From: Gemmataceae bacterium
GTDB taxonomy: Bacteria; Planctomycetota; Planctomycetia; Gemmatales; Gemmataceae
Assembly (NCBI GenBank): GCA_022842245.1
Contig: JALHPZ010000041.1
Location: 1 to 46,495 of the forward strand
Direction of reading: 5' to 3'
DNA: 46,495 nucleotides
The position numbers were made by a program, and so were the translations under genes. Positions 35,257 to 43,466 of this stretch are shown piece after piece. The notes under the pieces are model-generated. The model worked only from the letters and a program-made list of their open reading frames with translations. It did no database searches and had not been told where the DNA came from. Within the stretch, counting starts at the first letter, position 1, and every line of letters begins with the position of its first letter.

Positions 35257-38075
35257 AGCCGCACGAACGGGCGAACGCCTACCTCGCGATTCCGCCTCGC
35301 ATCGCCGAACAGCTCGGCGGGCTGCGATGGTCGTTCACGCACGACGGCATCCTGGACTCCGACGGCCAGACGTTCGTGCTGGTCGAAGAGCTGGCGCAAA
35401 TCCTCGACGGCGTCTTCGCGTGTCCGCCGGTGCCGCCGTTCGCGTACGTCCTCGCGGCGCTGCGCCTCCTGTCGCAATGCACGAACGACAGCCACGTCGG
35501 GACCGGGGACGCCTACAAAAAGAACCGCTCCGCCGTCGGATTCCCTCGCAACGTCGGCCTACTGATCGCGGAGTTGTGCCGCAAACTGCCGGCCGCCGTC
35601 GCGCCGCCGGAATCAGCCGAGGTGCGGTTGGCGTTGAACGACCGGCTCCGCTTCGGCCGTCAGTCGTTGCCCGGGCTTGTCGCCGATTCGTGGCTTGTGT
35701 TCGACGAGGTGGAGCGGACCCTAGCCGCCGCGCTGTTCAAAATCGAACCGGATTCGCTCGTCTCGTGGCTGCGGACCGGCGCGCCGCCGAACGCGGATGC
35801 GGCCGAGAAGCTGGCGGAGCCGGTCGAAACGCTCTCGGTGCGGATCGGCAAGTTGTTCGAACTGGCGAAGGTTCGTCCACGCCTGGTCGGGGCGGCGTGG
35901 CTGACGCCGGCGCTCGACGCGGCTCTCGCGTTCCCGCCGCGTCGCCGCGCTTCGGACGCAATCCCGCAGGGAGGCCACGCCGACGTCGCGACCCGCGGCC
36001 GACCAGAGCAGTTGTTGCTCAGCCAGTTCGCGCTCGATTCGGACGAGTTCGTCCGCCGGTTCGCGGAACGGGAACTGCTCTACTTCAAGCCGGAGGAGCC
36101 GCACGCGCCGCAGCCACCGGACCGCATCATCGTGCTGGATCAAGGCGTGCGAACCTGGGGCCACGTCCGGCTCGCTCTCGCGGGCGCCGCCCTGTCGATG
36201 CTTCGGAAACTCGGCAAGGGCTTCGGCCCCGCGTACCTCGTCCACTCGTCGGATTGCGATCCGGTTTCACTCGACCAGATGTCGCCGAGCGAACTGGCCG
36301 AGATTCTCGAAACGAGCGATCTCACCGCTTCGCCGGCCGAGACGCTCGCGAATGCCGTGGTATCGGCCGGGGATCGCGAACGGCCGCGCGATCTGTTCCT
36401 GTTGACGCATCCGCGTTCGATGCAGGAGCCGGATGTCATCCTCGCGATCAATGCCCGCCGCGAGACCGACCGCGTCTTCGCGCTCACCGTGGACGCGGCC
36501 GGACAGGCGGAGATCAGCGAGTGGGGCCCGCGCGGGCCGGTCAGGCTGCGATCGTTCCGCGTCGATCTCGCCGGCGCGGAAGCGATCCGCGTGAAGACGC
36601 CGCGCGAGGTCCGTCCACCGAAACTCGGCCGGAGGCTGCCGCCGTGGACGGGCGACGTCGAACCGATCGGCTTCCCGTTCCGCCCCGGCCTCGTCGCGGA
36701 ACCGACCATCTTCGGCTTCGACGGCTCCGGCGAATGGCTCGTCACGACTTCGCGCGACGGGATCGTGCAGGCGATCTCGCTCGACGGCGAACCACCGGAG
36801 GTGCTGCCGCGCGCCTATCGCGACGGGTCCGTATTGAAATCGGTCGAGGCGATCCTCGGCACCGACGACGGCGTTGCCGTCTGTGGGCGGATGACGCTGG
36901 ACGACGAATCGAATTTCGTGCGTGTCGTTTCGAACACCGTATCCGGCATGGAACCGGCCGTCATCTCGTCCGCGTCCGAATTCAATCCCCCGAGTCGTTC
37001 CGAGTGGTTCGTCGTTGCCCACTACAACCGCGAGAGTCGGGCGCTCGCTATCCACCGCCTGGCGAAGGCCACGGGGGCGGTGCGTTGGTTCGTTTCGAGA
37101 TTTCGTCGCGAGATTGTCATCCGCTCGACATCGGGTTTCATTCCGGATTTGAACGCCGGTATCAGTCTCCAAACGGGAAAACACTTTTTACTTGAACTCG
37201 GGAACGACCCGACCTCGCTCGCCGACGCACCGCCGTACCGGCTGCCGGTCTGGACGAAGTGGTCGACGGAAGAGAGTTTTCGCCGCGTGCCGTACCTCCA
37301 TCTCGAAAACCAGAGCTTCGAAGTTCGACTCGTCGAACCCGCCTGGCCGAAGCACGAACCGACGCGAGAGGGTATGCCGTTGCTCGGCGGCACGATTATC
37401 GAGAGTGCCCAGCTCGCGAACGACGTGCTCGTCCTCTCGACATCCAGTTCTGGCAACCGGCAGCGGCTCGTCTTCCGCGGCCCGGAGACGCGGCTGGTCT
37501 ATCAACTGCCCGGCGGGAAAACGGGTTCGGAATCCGCGCTGTCACCGGACGGTGGCCTGCTCGCGTTCAAGGGCCGTGTCTCGGAGGTCTCGATCGTGGA
37601 GACGACCTCCGCCGCGCTGCCGCGTTCCGTGGCGACGACGGCGCGGCTGCATAACGGACTGTCCGTGAAATTCGACGAATCGCCCTGTGTATTGTGGATT
37701 TCCGTCGGTGATTTCGTTCATCGATTTTCGTTTGATTCGACCGAAATGGTACATTCGTTAATGCGAGGTGAACCGCTATCCCGCGGTGGAATCCCTTCAT
37801 CGAGTTACATCGATTACGATCCATCACGCTTTCCATTGAGAACGCAGAATGGTTTCGACGTCTTTCGCGCCGTGGTCGATCGCTTGGGCCAAGTATTGTT
37901 AATGGAGAAGTCCAGGATCCTAGTCTCGTTTCTCATTCGACGCGAGAGGGCTGCGGCCATTTGTTCAGATGGTACAAGCTGGGGCGATCCAATCTTGCTT
38001 GGATATCCCGCAACGCCGCGAGCGGAAATGAAAATCAAGACCTGGCTCGATCATCATGGTGGGACAACTCCATGA
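35253..38075 (+). CDS. vWA and beta-propeller protein of the ternary system (940 aa)
   Basis: GTG start at 35253 inside the GTGA overlap. Residues ~1-270 are helical (NVGLLIAELCRKLP, FDEVERTLAAALFKIEPD). RIIVLDQGVRTWGHVRLALA (~291-310) starts a von Willebrand A-like fold, continued by AYLVHSSDCDP and RDLFLLTHPRSMQE. The metal site is modified: D.G.R replaces D.S.S. From ~470 a beta-propeller follows with blades such as TIFGFDGSGEWLVTTSRDGI and ALSPDGGLLAFKGRVSE. In known ternary systems the vWA protein partners MoxR to activate an effector module. Which module is the effector here is not clear. An ATGA overlap joins it to the last gene. Confidence 0.88.
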   Translation: MKPHERANAYLAIPPRIAEQLGGLRWSFTHDGILDSDGQTFVLVEELAQILDGVFACPPVPPFAYVLAALRLLSQCTNDSHVGTGDAYKKNRSAVGFPRNVGLLIAELCRKLPAAVAPPESAEVRLALNDRLRFGRQSLPGLVADSWLVFDEVERTLAAALFKIEPDSLVSWLRTGAPPNADAAEKLAEPVETLSVRIGKLFELAKVRPRLVGAAWLTPALDAALAFPPRRRASDAIPQGGHADVATRGRPEQLLLSQFALDSDEFVRRFAERELLYFKPEEPHAPQPPDRIIVLDQGVRTWGHVRLALAGAALSMLRKLGKGFGPAYLVHSSDCDPVSLDQMSPSELAEILETSDLTASPAETLANAVVSAGDRERPRDLFLLTHPRSMQEPDVILAINARRETDRVFALTVDAAGQAEISEWGPRGPVRLRSFRVDLAGAEAIRVKTPREVRPPKLGRRLPPWTGDVEPIGFPFRPGLVAEPTIFGFDGSGEWLVTTSRDGIVQAISLDGEPPEVLPRAYRDGSVLKSVEAILGTDDGVAVCGRMTLDDESNFVRVVSNTVSGMEPAVISSASEFNPPSRSEWFVVAHYNRESRALAIHRLAKATGAVRWFVSRFRREIVIRSTSGFIPDLNAGISLQTGKHFLLELGNDPTSLADAPPYRLPVWTKWSTEESFRRVPYLHLENQSFEVRLVEPAWPKHEPTREGMPLLGGTIIESAQLANDVLVLSTSSSGNRQRLVFRGPETRLVYQLPGGKTGSESALSPDGGLLAFKGRVSEVSIVETTSAALPRSVATTARLHNGLSVKFDESPCVLWISVGDFVHRFSFDSTEMVHSLMRGEPLSRGGIPSSSYIDYDPSRFPLRTQNGFDVFRAVVDRLGQVLLMEKSRILVSFLIRRERAAAICSDGTSWGDPILLGYPATPRAEMKIKTWLDHHGGTTP

Positions 38076-40816
38076 AAATCCCCTTCCGACTCGTGCGACT
38101 GGAATCGCCGGCCGGCCCGGCCGATGCGGGGCTGCTGCTGACGGACGACCCCGGCTCGCTCGCGAAGGCCTGCGCGGCAATCCGGCCGATGCCGGCGGTC
38201 TTCCGCGTCGCGGGCGGGTTCCTGCTGCTCGCGAGCGCCCTACCGCCCGGCACGATCCGCCTGCGACGGCTCGGCGGCGATCTCTTCGTGCCCGTCGATG
38301 CGCAGCTCTTGCCGCGATTGCTCCTTGATGAAATCGTCGGCCTCACGAAGGCACGCGGCTTGATTGTGCTGGCCGACGGCGCGCTCACGTTCGACCCGAC
38401 GCGACCACTGTTACCCAAGGAGTGGCTAAAGCCGCCGCGCGTTCGCCGCGATCAGTGGACCGCGCTTCCCGAAACGCCGGCGATCGCCGATCGACTCACC
38501 GCGATCGAGCGGCCGACGCCGCCGGGCGCGGTGCTCGAGATCCTCGCGGCCGGCGAGCCGGACGATGCGAATCCGCTCGCCGGCAATGGCCAGGCGGGCG
38601 GCGTGCCGGAGGAGGCCCGGCCGGGCGCAGGGTCGATACTCGGGCAGGTCGGGGCGGGGATGCTCCTCGGCGCGGCGCGGTTCGCCGCGTGGATGGGCAA
38701 GCAGTTGAACGCGCCGGGTCTGGGAAACCTCGCCGGCAAGCTGGCCCGCAAGGCCGTTGAAAAGGTGCCGCGAATCACCGAGAAGATTCTCGGCGACCAG
38801 GAAGCCGCACTGCGCGAAGTGCTCCGGCAGTTGCAGTCCGGCGATATCGAGAAGGCCCTGAAGCGTGCCCCGATCGCGGTCGGCGATCCCTCGAGTACGC
38901 CGGCCGTCGACACCTCGGCGAAATTGACCCCGCGCGATCCGCGCTTCTCGCTGCGCGACCTGCTCGGCGGCGGGGGCGGCGCGGCGTGGCTCGGCGGCGG
39001 CGACGTCTGGAACGATCTCGCCCGCGAATACCGCCGCCTGGCCGATGAGGCCGCCCTCCGCGGCGACGCCCGCCGGGCCGCGTACCTCTACGGCGTGCTG
39101 CTCCGTGACGTGCGCGCCGCCGCGAACGCGCTCATGGCCGGCGGCTACTTCCACGATGCCGCCATCCTCTACCGCGACAAGCTCGCCGACCCGCTCGCGG
39201 CCGCTAAGGCCTTCGAACGCGCCGGCGAATACGACGAGGCCGTGCGCCTCTACGAACGGCGCGAGAATTACGAGGCCGCCGCCGAACTCCTGCGGCGCAT
39301 CGGCGACGAGGACCGCGCCATAGAGTATTTCGAACTCGCTGCAAATCGATTGCGGGATCGCGGGCAGTGGCTCGAAGCCGGCGACCTCGTTCGCAAGAAA
39401 CTCGGCCGGCGCGAGGCCGCGACCGCGCTCTACCGCGAGGGTTGGAAGCGCGGCGGCACCAATCACCTCGCCTGCGGCGAACGTCTGATCGACGAGGTAC
39501 TCGTGGCGGAATCATGGGCCGCGTTCGAAGAATTGCTGGCCGAAGCGATGAGCCTCGACTCGTCGGCGCACGCCTCGAAGTTCTTCAACTACGCCCTGCA
39601 TGCCGGGCACGGGTGCCTGCCGGTCGAACGATTGGAATCGGCGCGCGACCGCGTGCAACTCTTCTATGCTCGGCAACTCCTCGAGAATCCCACATCGATT
39701 CGCCAGGCCGGCGAGAAGGCCCGCGAACTTTTCGCGCCAAAGGGCGGCTGGACCGGACCGCAGGTCCGCGACGCGGAATACGCAGCCCGGGCACTCGCGA
39801 AGGGATCGAATCCGACGAAGCCGGATATTTCGCTTCCGATACCGGCCGGCGAAGGCACGCTCACCGCCGTCGTCGCCGCGCGGGTCTCGCGCGATCTGGT
39901 CCTCGCCGTCGGGGATCGCATCTCGGTCTGGCGGAGCGTTACAGGGGAGACCGACCGCGTTGCGCAGTTGTCGAGCGCTCGCCCGCTCGGCTTGGCAACA
40001 AACGATGACGCGACGACAATCCACGTCCTGTATGCCGATGCGACCGGAGTTCATCTGAAGTGCTATGGCGCGAACCTCACCGCGACGGTGCGCACGTTGC
40101 CGTCCTACCTCGCGGAAGGACAGGTCAAACTGAGCGAAGATGACAACGCCATCGCGGACTGGTACCTCCAGCCGGCGTCGTACGAACACGACGGCGAGCC
40201 GGTCGTCGCGCTGGTCCGACCCGGCCGCCACACGACCTTCCACGGAACGTACCTCCGCGCGAAGACCACCGAGGACACGACCGGCCAACTTATCGGACCG
40301 AAGCAGTACTTACACGCGAATCTCAACTCATCCGAGCGTTGGGAATGGGACGAGAATTTCGTTCGTCATGTCGTCGGTCATCGAATGCGGCGCTGGGTGA
40401 CAGATTGGACTCCGGGACATCCGACGAGAATTCCCCTCCGGCAGCCGGCCGTGGACTGGATCGCCCCCGACAGGAATTGCTTCCAGATCGTCGGCATCAC
40501 GGCGAACGGCGTCTTGCGATGGAACGCGTATCACGATCCGAATCCGGACCGCACGATGGATTCAGCCTACTTCGTCTTGACGAACGTTACGTTCGTGGCG
40601 ACCTGTTTTCGCGGACTCGGACGGATCGCGGCGGCGACCACGAACGGTGCGATTCACTGGCTCGCCGTCGAAAGCGGGAACCGGATTGTGTCGGAACTTC
40701 GTTCGACTGTACTCGGCCATCCGTCGCCGATCGCGTTCCTCGCCAGGGGCCAAACGCGCGATGAGATACTCGCGGTCTTCGCCGACGGTCAGGTTGCGCG
40801 AGTCCGCTCGGCCTGA
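38072..40816 (+). CDS. bpX-type ternary system protein with TPR and beta-propeller regions (914 aa)
   Basis: ATG at 38072 overlaps the vWA stop (ATGA). The start is MKIPFRLVRLESPAGPADAG. An N-terminal bpX-like domain of ~150 residues is followed by a Gly/Ala-rich hydrophobic stretch (ILGQVGAGMLLGAARFAAWM) that may insert into or contact a membrane. A helical repeat region with TPR-like pairs (AAKAFERAGEYDEAVRLYER, RREAATALYREGWKRGG) lies at ~320-570. The last ~330 residues have propeller-like blades (VAARVSRDLVLAVGDRISVW, GRIAAATTNGAIHWLAVESG). This matches the large terminal component of vWA-MoxR-beta-propeller operons. It could be the executioner or the sensor, and the hydrophobic stretch makes membrane action worth testing. 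Confidence 0.85.
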   Translation: MKIPFRLVRLESPAGPADAGLLLTDDPGSLAKACAAIRPMPAVFRVAGGFLLLASALPPGTIRLRRLGGDLFVPVDAQLLPRLLLDEIVGLTKARGLIVLADGALTFDPTRPLLPKEWLKPPRVRRDQWTALPETPAIADRLTAIERPTPPGAVLEILAAGEPDDANPLAGNGQAGGVPEEARPGAGSILGQVGAGMLLGAARFAAWMGKQLNAPGLGNLAGKLARKAVEKVPRITEKILGDQEAALREVLRQLQSGDIEKALKRAPIAVGDPSSTPAVDTSAKLTPRDPRFSLRDLLGGGGGAAWLGGGDVWNDLAREYRRLADEAALRGDARRAAYLYGVLLRDVRAAANALMAGGYFHDAAILYRDKLADPLAAAKAFERAGEYDEAVRLYERRENYEAAAELLRRIGDEDRAIEYFELAANRLRDRGQWLEAGDLVRKKLGRREAATALYREGWKRGGTNHLACGERLIDEVLVAESWAAFEELLAEAMSLDSSAHASKFFNYALHAGHGCLPVERLESARDRVQLFYARQLLENPTSIRQAGEKARELFAPKGGWTGPQVRDAEYAARALAKGSNPTKPDISLPIPAGEGTLTAVVAARVSRDLVLAVGDRISVWRSVTGETDRVAQLSSARPLGLATNDDATTIHVLYADATGVHLKCYGANLTATVRTLPSYLAEGQVKLSEDDNAIADWYLQPASYEHDGEPVVALVRPGRHTTFHGTYLRAKTTEDTTGQLIGPKQYLHANLNSSERWEWDENFVRHVVGHRMRRWVTDWTPGHPTRIPLRQPAVDWIAPDRNCFQIVGITANGVLRWNAYHDPNPDRTMDSAYFVLTNVTFVATCFRGLGRIAAATTNGAIHWLAVESGNRIVSELRSTVLGHPSPIAFLARGQTRDEILAVFADGQVARVRSA

Positions 40817-41149
40817 TCCCTCGCCGCACCATCCTTCCAACAAGGACCGAAGCGGTCGTCGAGGTGGAGTCGTTGCTGGTTGGAAGATCCGATAAGAGGT
40901 AGTGGTAATCGGCGTGATCGAGCTGGCCGCACAACTCCTCGAACCCGTTATTTGCAGAGCCGCGGATCGGTCAGATGGCGCGAAAGTCAATCATGGCGAG
41001 CGGCCGGGGATGATGAACCGCGGACTGATCACTCGGGGGGTATACACCAACACAAACGACAGCGCTGAGATCCCGTCCAAGCATCAAAGACCAGTCTTCG
41101 GGCCTCAAAATGAGGCACGTTCGACGGATCAAGTGGCCAGCAAGCCGGG
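40817..41149. other. gene-free stretch after the ternary operon
   Basis: No gene is supported. An inverted pair CTTCCAAC / GTTGGAAG flanks ~39 bases just after the last stop. The loop is too large for a classic intrinsic terminator, though GACC / GGTC inside could form a small hairpin. Short open frames on both strands lack starts and family likeness. Confidence 0.3.
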
Positions 41150-41633
41150 GTGGCAGTGAGGAGTGCCCGTAAATGGCTGTCGAGCCCCTCCCGGAACGCC
41201 GCCTTGGTGGCGTCCAGTCCCAAGCCGAGCCACAGGGCTAACCCGCGGTCGCACGCTCGGCCGTCAATCAGCTTCTGCTTAGCGGCGTCGAACCCGAACC
41301 GATCCAGCACTCGGGCGAGCACCCGCTCGAAACAGAACACCCGGCCGGCCAACGACCGGCAGAGGGCGGCGCACGTCTGCCCCCACCGCCCCAGCGGCGG
41401 CCAGCCCGGCCAGACTCTTCTAGTTGCCGGTGGCGATTGACCGAGTCAGACACGAGCTGGCAAACGGCGAACAGCACCGCCTCCCCGGCGTCGATGTTCT
41501 TGTCCGTCTGCTCGGTCAGGGTAGCGATGGCCGCCGGGTCCGGGTCGGCGTCGATGTCGGCAACGGCCGTGAGGAATGCGGTGAGACGGGCGAAACTGGC
41601 GTCGCTGATCAGCTTGCGGTGCTTGGTGGTGGT
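41150..41633 (-). pseudogene. decayed gene of unknown function (frameshifted)
   Basis: Two minus-strand readings line up after one frameshift near 41380: STTTKHRKLISDASFARLTA ... VLFAVCQLVSDSVNRHRQLE, then CAALCRSLAGRVFCFERVLA ... LALWLGLGLDATKAAFREGL. Both have coherent helical, protein-like composition, so they are probably one former gene. Its 5' end is cut at ~41634 where IS66 sequence begins on the plus strand. No domain is recognised. Confidence 0.45.
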
Positions 41634-41891
41634 GCTGGGCGCACGTGCGAAGGAAATTCGTCGAAGCCCAGGACAACAACCCGGCGAAGGCGAGCGAGGC
41701 GTTGGCCTTTATCCACACGCTCTACGCCGTCGAAAAGGAGATCGCCGAGAGGAAACTCACCGGTGACGCCGCGGTGTCGCTTCGGCGGACGCGGGCCGGG
41801 CCGATCCGGTTGCGGTTCGGCGAGTGGCTGGAGGAAGAAAACCGGACGGCGTTGCCCAAGAGCCCCTTCGGGCAGGCGGTGGGCTACACTC
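41634..41891 (+). pseudogene. IS66 transposase internal fragment
   Basis: The frame begins WAHVRRKFVEAQDNNPAKAS and continues IHTLYAVEKEIAERKLTGDA, LRFGEWLEEENRTALPKSPF and GQAVGYTR. This is the C-terminal part of the IS66 TnpC catalytic core (CWAH.RRKF followed by the long helical insertion). It departs from the family right after GYTR. Neither the upstream Asp residues nor the downstream Glu region (DN..ER) is present, so this is a relic. Confidence 0.8.
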
Positions 41892-42025
41892 GTGCAGAGT
41901 TCGTGCAGAGAAAAGCATGGAAAGTGTGCACTCAGGGGCCAAAACGGTGCGATGTGAGTAAACTGTGTGATGTGTAACCGGCTGGAATCCTTGCGAATCG
42001 CGTATTTCGGCTCCGATGCTTCTGA

Positions 42026-42067
42026 TTCGGGACCAAGAGGTCGCAGGTTCGAATCCTGTCAGCCCGA
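42026..42067 (+). other. 3' fragment of tRNA-Pro(CGG), presumed attachment site
   Basis: These 42 bases match the 3' part of a proline tRNA: anticodon loop TTCGGGA (anticodon CGG with the G37 typical of tRNA-Pro), 3' anticodon strand CCAAG, variable loop AGGTC, T-stem GCAGG/CCTGT around TTCGAAT, acceptor strand CAGCCCG and discriminator A. The preceding bases (CTTCTGA) do not pair with CCAAG, where CTTGG would be needed, and no D-arm precedes, so this is not a gene. Tyrosine recombinases commonly use tRNA 3' ends as attachment sites, and an integrase starts 115 bases downstream. Confidence 0.8.
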
Positions 42068-42141
42068 CTCGACGGAAGCAGTTGACCGATAGCACTTTAC
42101 GCTAACCCATCGGCGGTCGGTGGTGCGGTCTGAAAGCCAAA

Positions 42142-42166
42142 GGAATCCAGTACCGTACTGGATTCC
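42142..42166. repeat. perfect palindrome upstream of the integrase gene
   Basis: GGAATCCAGTAC, one base (C), then GTACTGGATTCC: 12-bp perfect arms. It lies between the tRNA fragment and the integrase ATG (17 bases after it), in the leader of the integrase mRNA. It could be an operator, a recombinase/excisionase binding site or an mRNA hairpin that limits integrase translation. Confidence 0.85.
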
Positions 42167-42182
42167 GCTTTCGGAACCCACC

Positions 42183-43451
42183 ATGCCTCGGAAAACCAGT
42201 CCCAAGTACCGTTACCACAAGGCCCGCGACTGCGCTGTCGTCACCATCAACGGCCGCGACCACTACCTCGGCGCGTACGACTCCGACGAAAGCCGCCAGA
42301 AGTACCACCGCCTCGTCGCCGAACACCTCGCCGCCCCGCACCAGCCGGCCACCCCGCCCAACGCCGACGCCCCGCTCACCATGACCGAACTCATGGCCGC
42401 CTACTGGCGGTTCGTGAAGGGGTTCTACGTCAAGGGGGGCGAGCCCACGAGCGAGGTGCACGCCATCAAGCTGGCCCTCAAGTTCGTCCGCCGGCTGTAC
42501 CCCGACCTCCCCGCCTGCGAGTTCAGCCCGAAGAAGCTGATGGCCGTCCGGGAGGCGATGATCCGCCACGACATCGTCCGCACCTTCAAGAAGCGGGACC
42601 CGGCAACCGGCGAGGTGGTGCCGGTGAAGAAACTGCTGCACCGCGGCATGAGCCGCAAGTGCATCAACAAGCTCGTTGCCCGCATCAAACGGATGTTCCG
42701 CTGGGCGGTGGAAGAAGAGCTGGTGCCCGTGACCGTCCACGACGCGCTGTGCCGGGTGAGCGGCCTGAAGCGGGGAAAGTCGGCCGCCCGCGAGACGGCC
42801 AGGGTGCGGCCGGTGAGCGAAGAGCACGTGCGGGCGGTGATGGCCGTCGTGCCCAAGCGGGTAGCCGCCCTCATCGAGTTCCAGTGGTTGTGCGGATGCC
42901 GCCCGCAGGACGCAGTTCAACTCCGGGCGTTCGACATCGACCGCTCGGGGGCGGTGTGGGAGTACCGCCCGCCGCGGTACAAGACCGAGCACCACAACGA
43001 CGACGCCCTGCCCGACCTGGAGCGGGTGGTGTTCATCGGCCCGAAGGCGCAGGGCGTGATCGCCCCGTACCTGCCCGACGACCCGGCCGATTACGTGTTC
43101 TCGCCGAGGCGGTCGGAGGCCGCCCGCAACGCGGACCGAAAAGAGAAGCGGGCGTCGCCGATGACGCCGAGCCAGGCGGCCCGCAAGCCGAAGGGGCGGA
43201 AGAAGGCCCCGCTCAAGCCGCACTACTCGGTGGCCAGTTACCGGCGTGCGGTGCAGCGGGGGTGCGTGAAAGCCGGGATGCCGGTGTGGTCACCGAACCA
43301 GTTACGCCACAGCCGACTGACAGCCGTGCGGGCCAAGTTCGGGCTGGAGGCGTCGCGGGTGGTCGGCGGGCACCGCGAGGTGGCCACCACGCAGATCTAC
43401 GCCGAAGAAGACCGTACCCTCGCCCGCCGGGTGATGGCGGAGATGGGGTGA
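42183..43451 (+). CDS. tyrosine recombinase / phage-type integrase (422 aa)
   Basis: ATG at 42183 (MPRKTSPKYRYHKARDCAVV) with GGAA ten bases upstream. The N-terminus has an arm-binding-like segment (GRDHYLGAYDSDESRQKYHR) and a core-binding domain. The catalytic domain carries the first Arg in CGCRPQDAVQLR (~R240), HSR in LRHSRLTAVRAKFGL (~H377, R379), the second His in VVGGHREV (~H397) and the nucleophile Tyr in TTQIYAEED (~Y406). This full set predicts an active integrase. It lies next to the tRNA-Pro 3' fragment, its likely attachment site, and leads a same-strand group with an excisionase-like and a primase-like gene. Confidence 0.94.
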   Translation: MPRKTSPKYRYHKARDCAVVTINGRDHYLGAYDSDESRQKYHRLVAEHLAAPHQPATPPNADAPLTMTELMAAYWRFVKGFYVKGGEPTSEVHAIKLALKFVRRLYPDLPACEFSPKKLMAVREAMIRHDIVRTFKKRDPATGEVVPVKKLLHRGMSRKCINKLVARIKRMFRWAVEEELVPVTVHDALCRVSGLKRGKSAARETARVRPVSEEHVRAVMAVVPKRVAALIEFQWLCGCRPQDAVQLRAFDIDRSGAVWEYRPPRYKTEHHNDDALPDLERVVFIGPKAQGVIAPYLPDDPADYVFSPRRSEAARNADRKEKRASPMTPSQAARKPKGRKKAPLKPHYSVASYRRAVQRGCVKAGMPVWSPNQLRHSRLTAVRAKFGLEASRVVGGHREVATTQIYAEEDRTLARRVMAEMG

Positions 43452-43466
43452 AAGTGAGTGTCACGA

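Noticed and set aside
40840..40900. Rho-independent terminator after the ternary operon
   Set aside because: The inverted arms are about 39 bases apart and no T-run follows.
42026..42067. Complete tRNA-Pro gene
   Set aside because: The acceptor 5' strand, D-arm and 5' anticodon strand are missing, so only a 3' fragment is present.
41757..42095. Minus-strand 112-codon frame containing GLTGFEPATSWS
   Set aside because: The phrase is the well-known spurious translation of the antisense of a tRNA 3' end. It overlaps the tRNA-Pro fragment and IS66 relic.
42102..43223. 373-codon minus-strand frame antisense to the integrase
   Set aside because: Compositionally an antisense shadow. The plus strand has all integrase catalytic residues.
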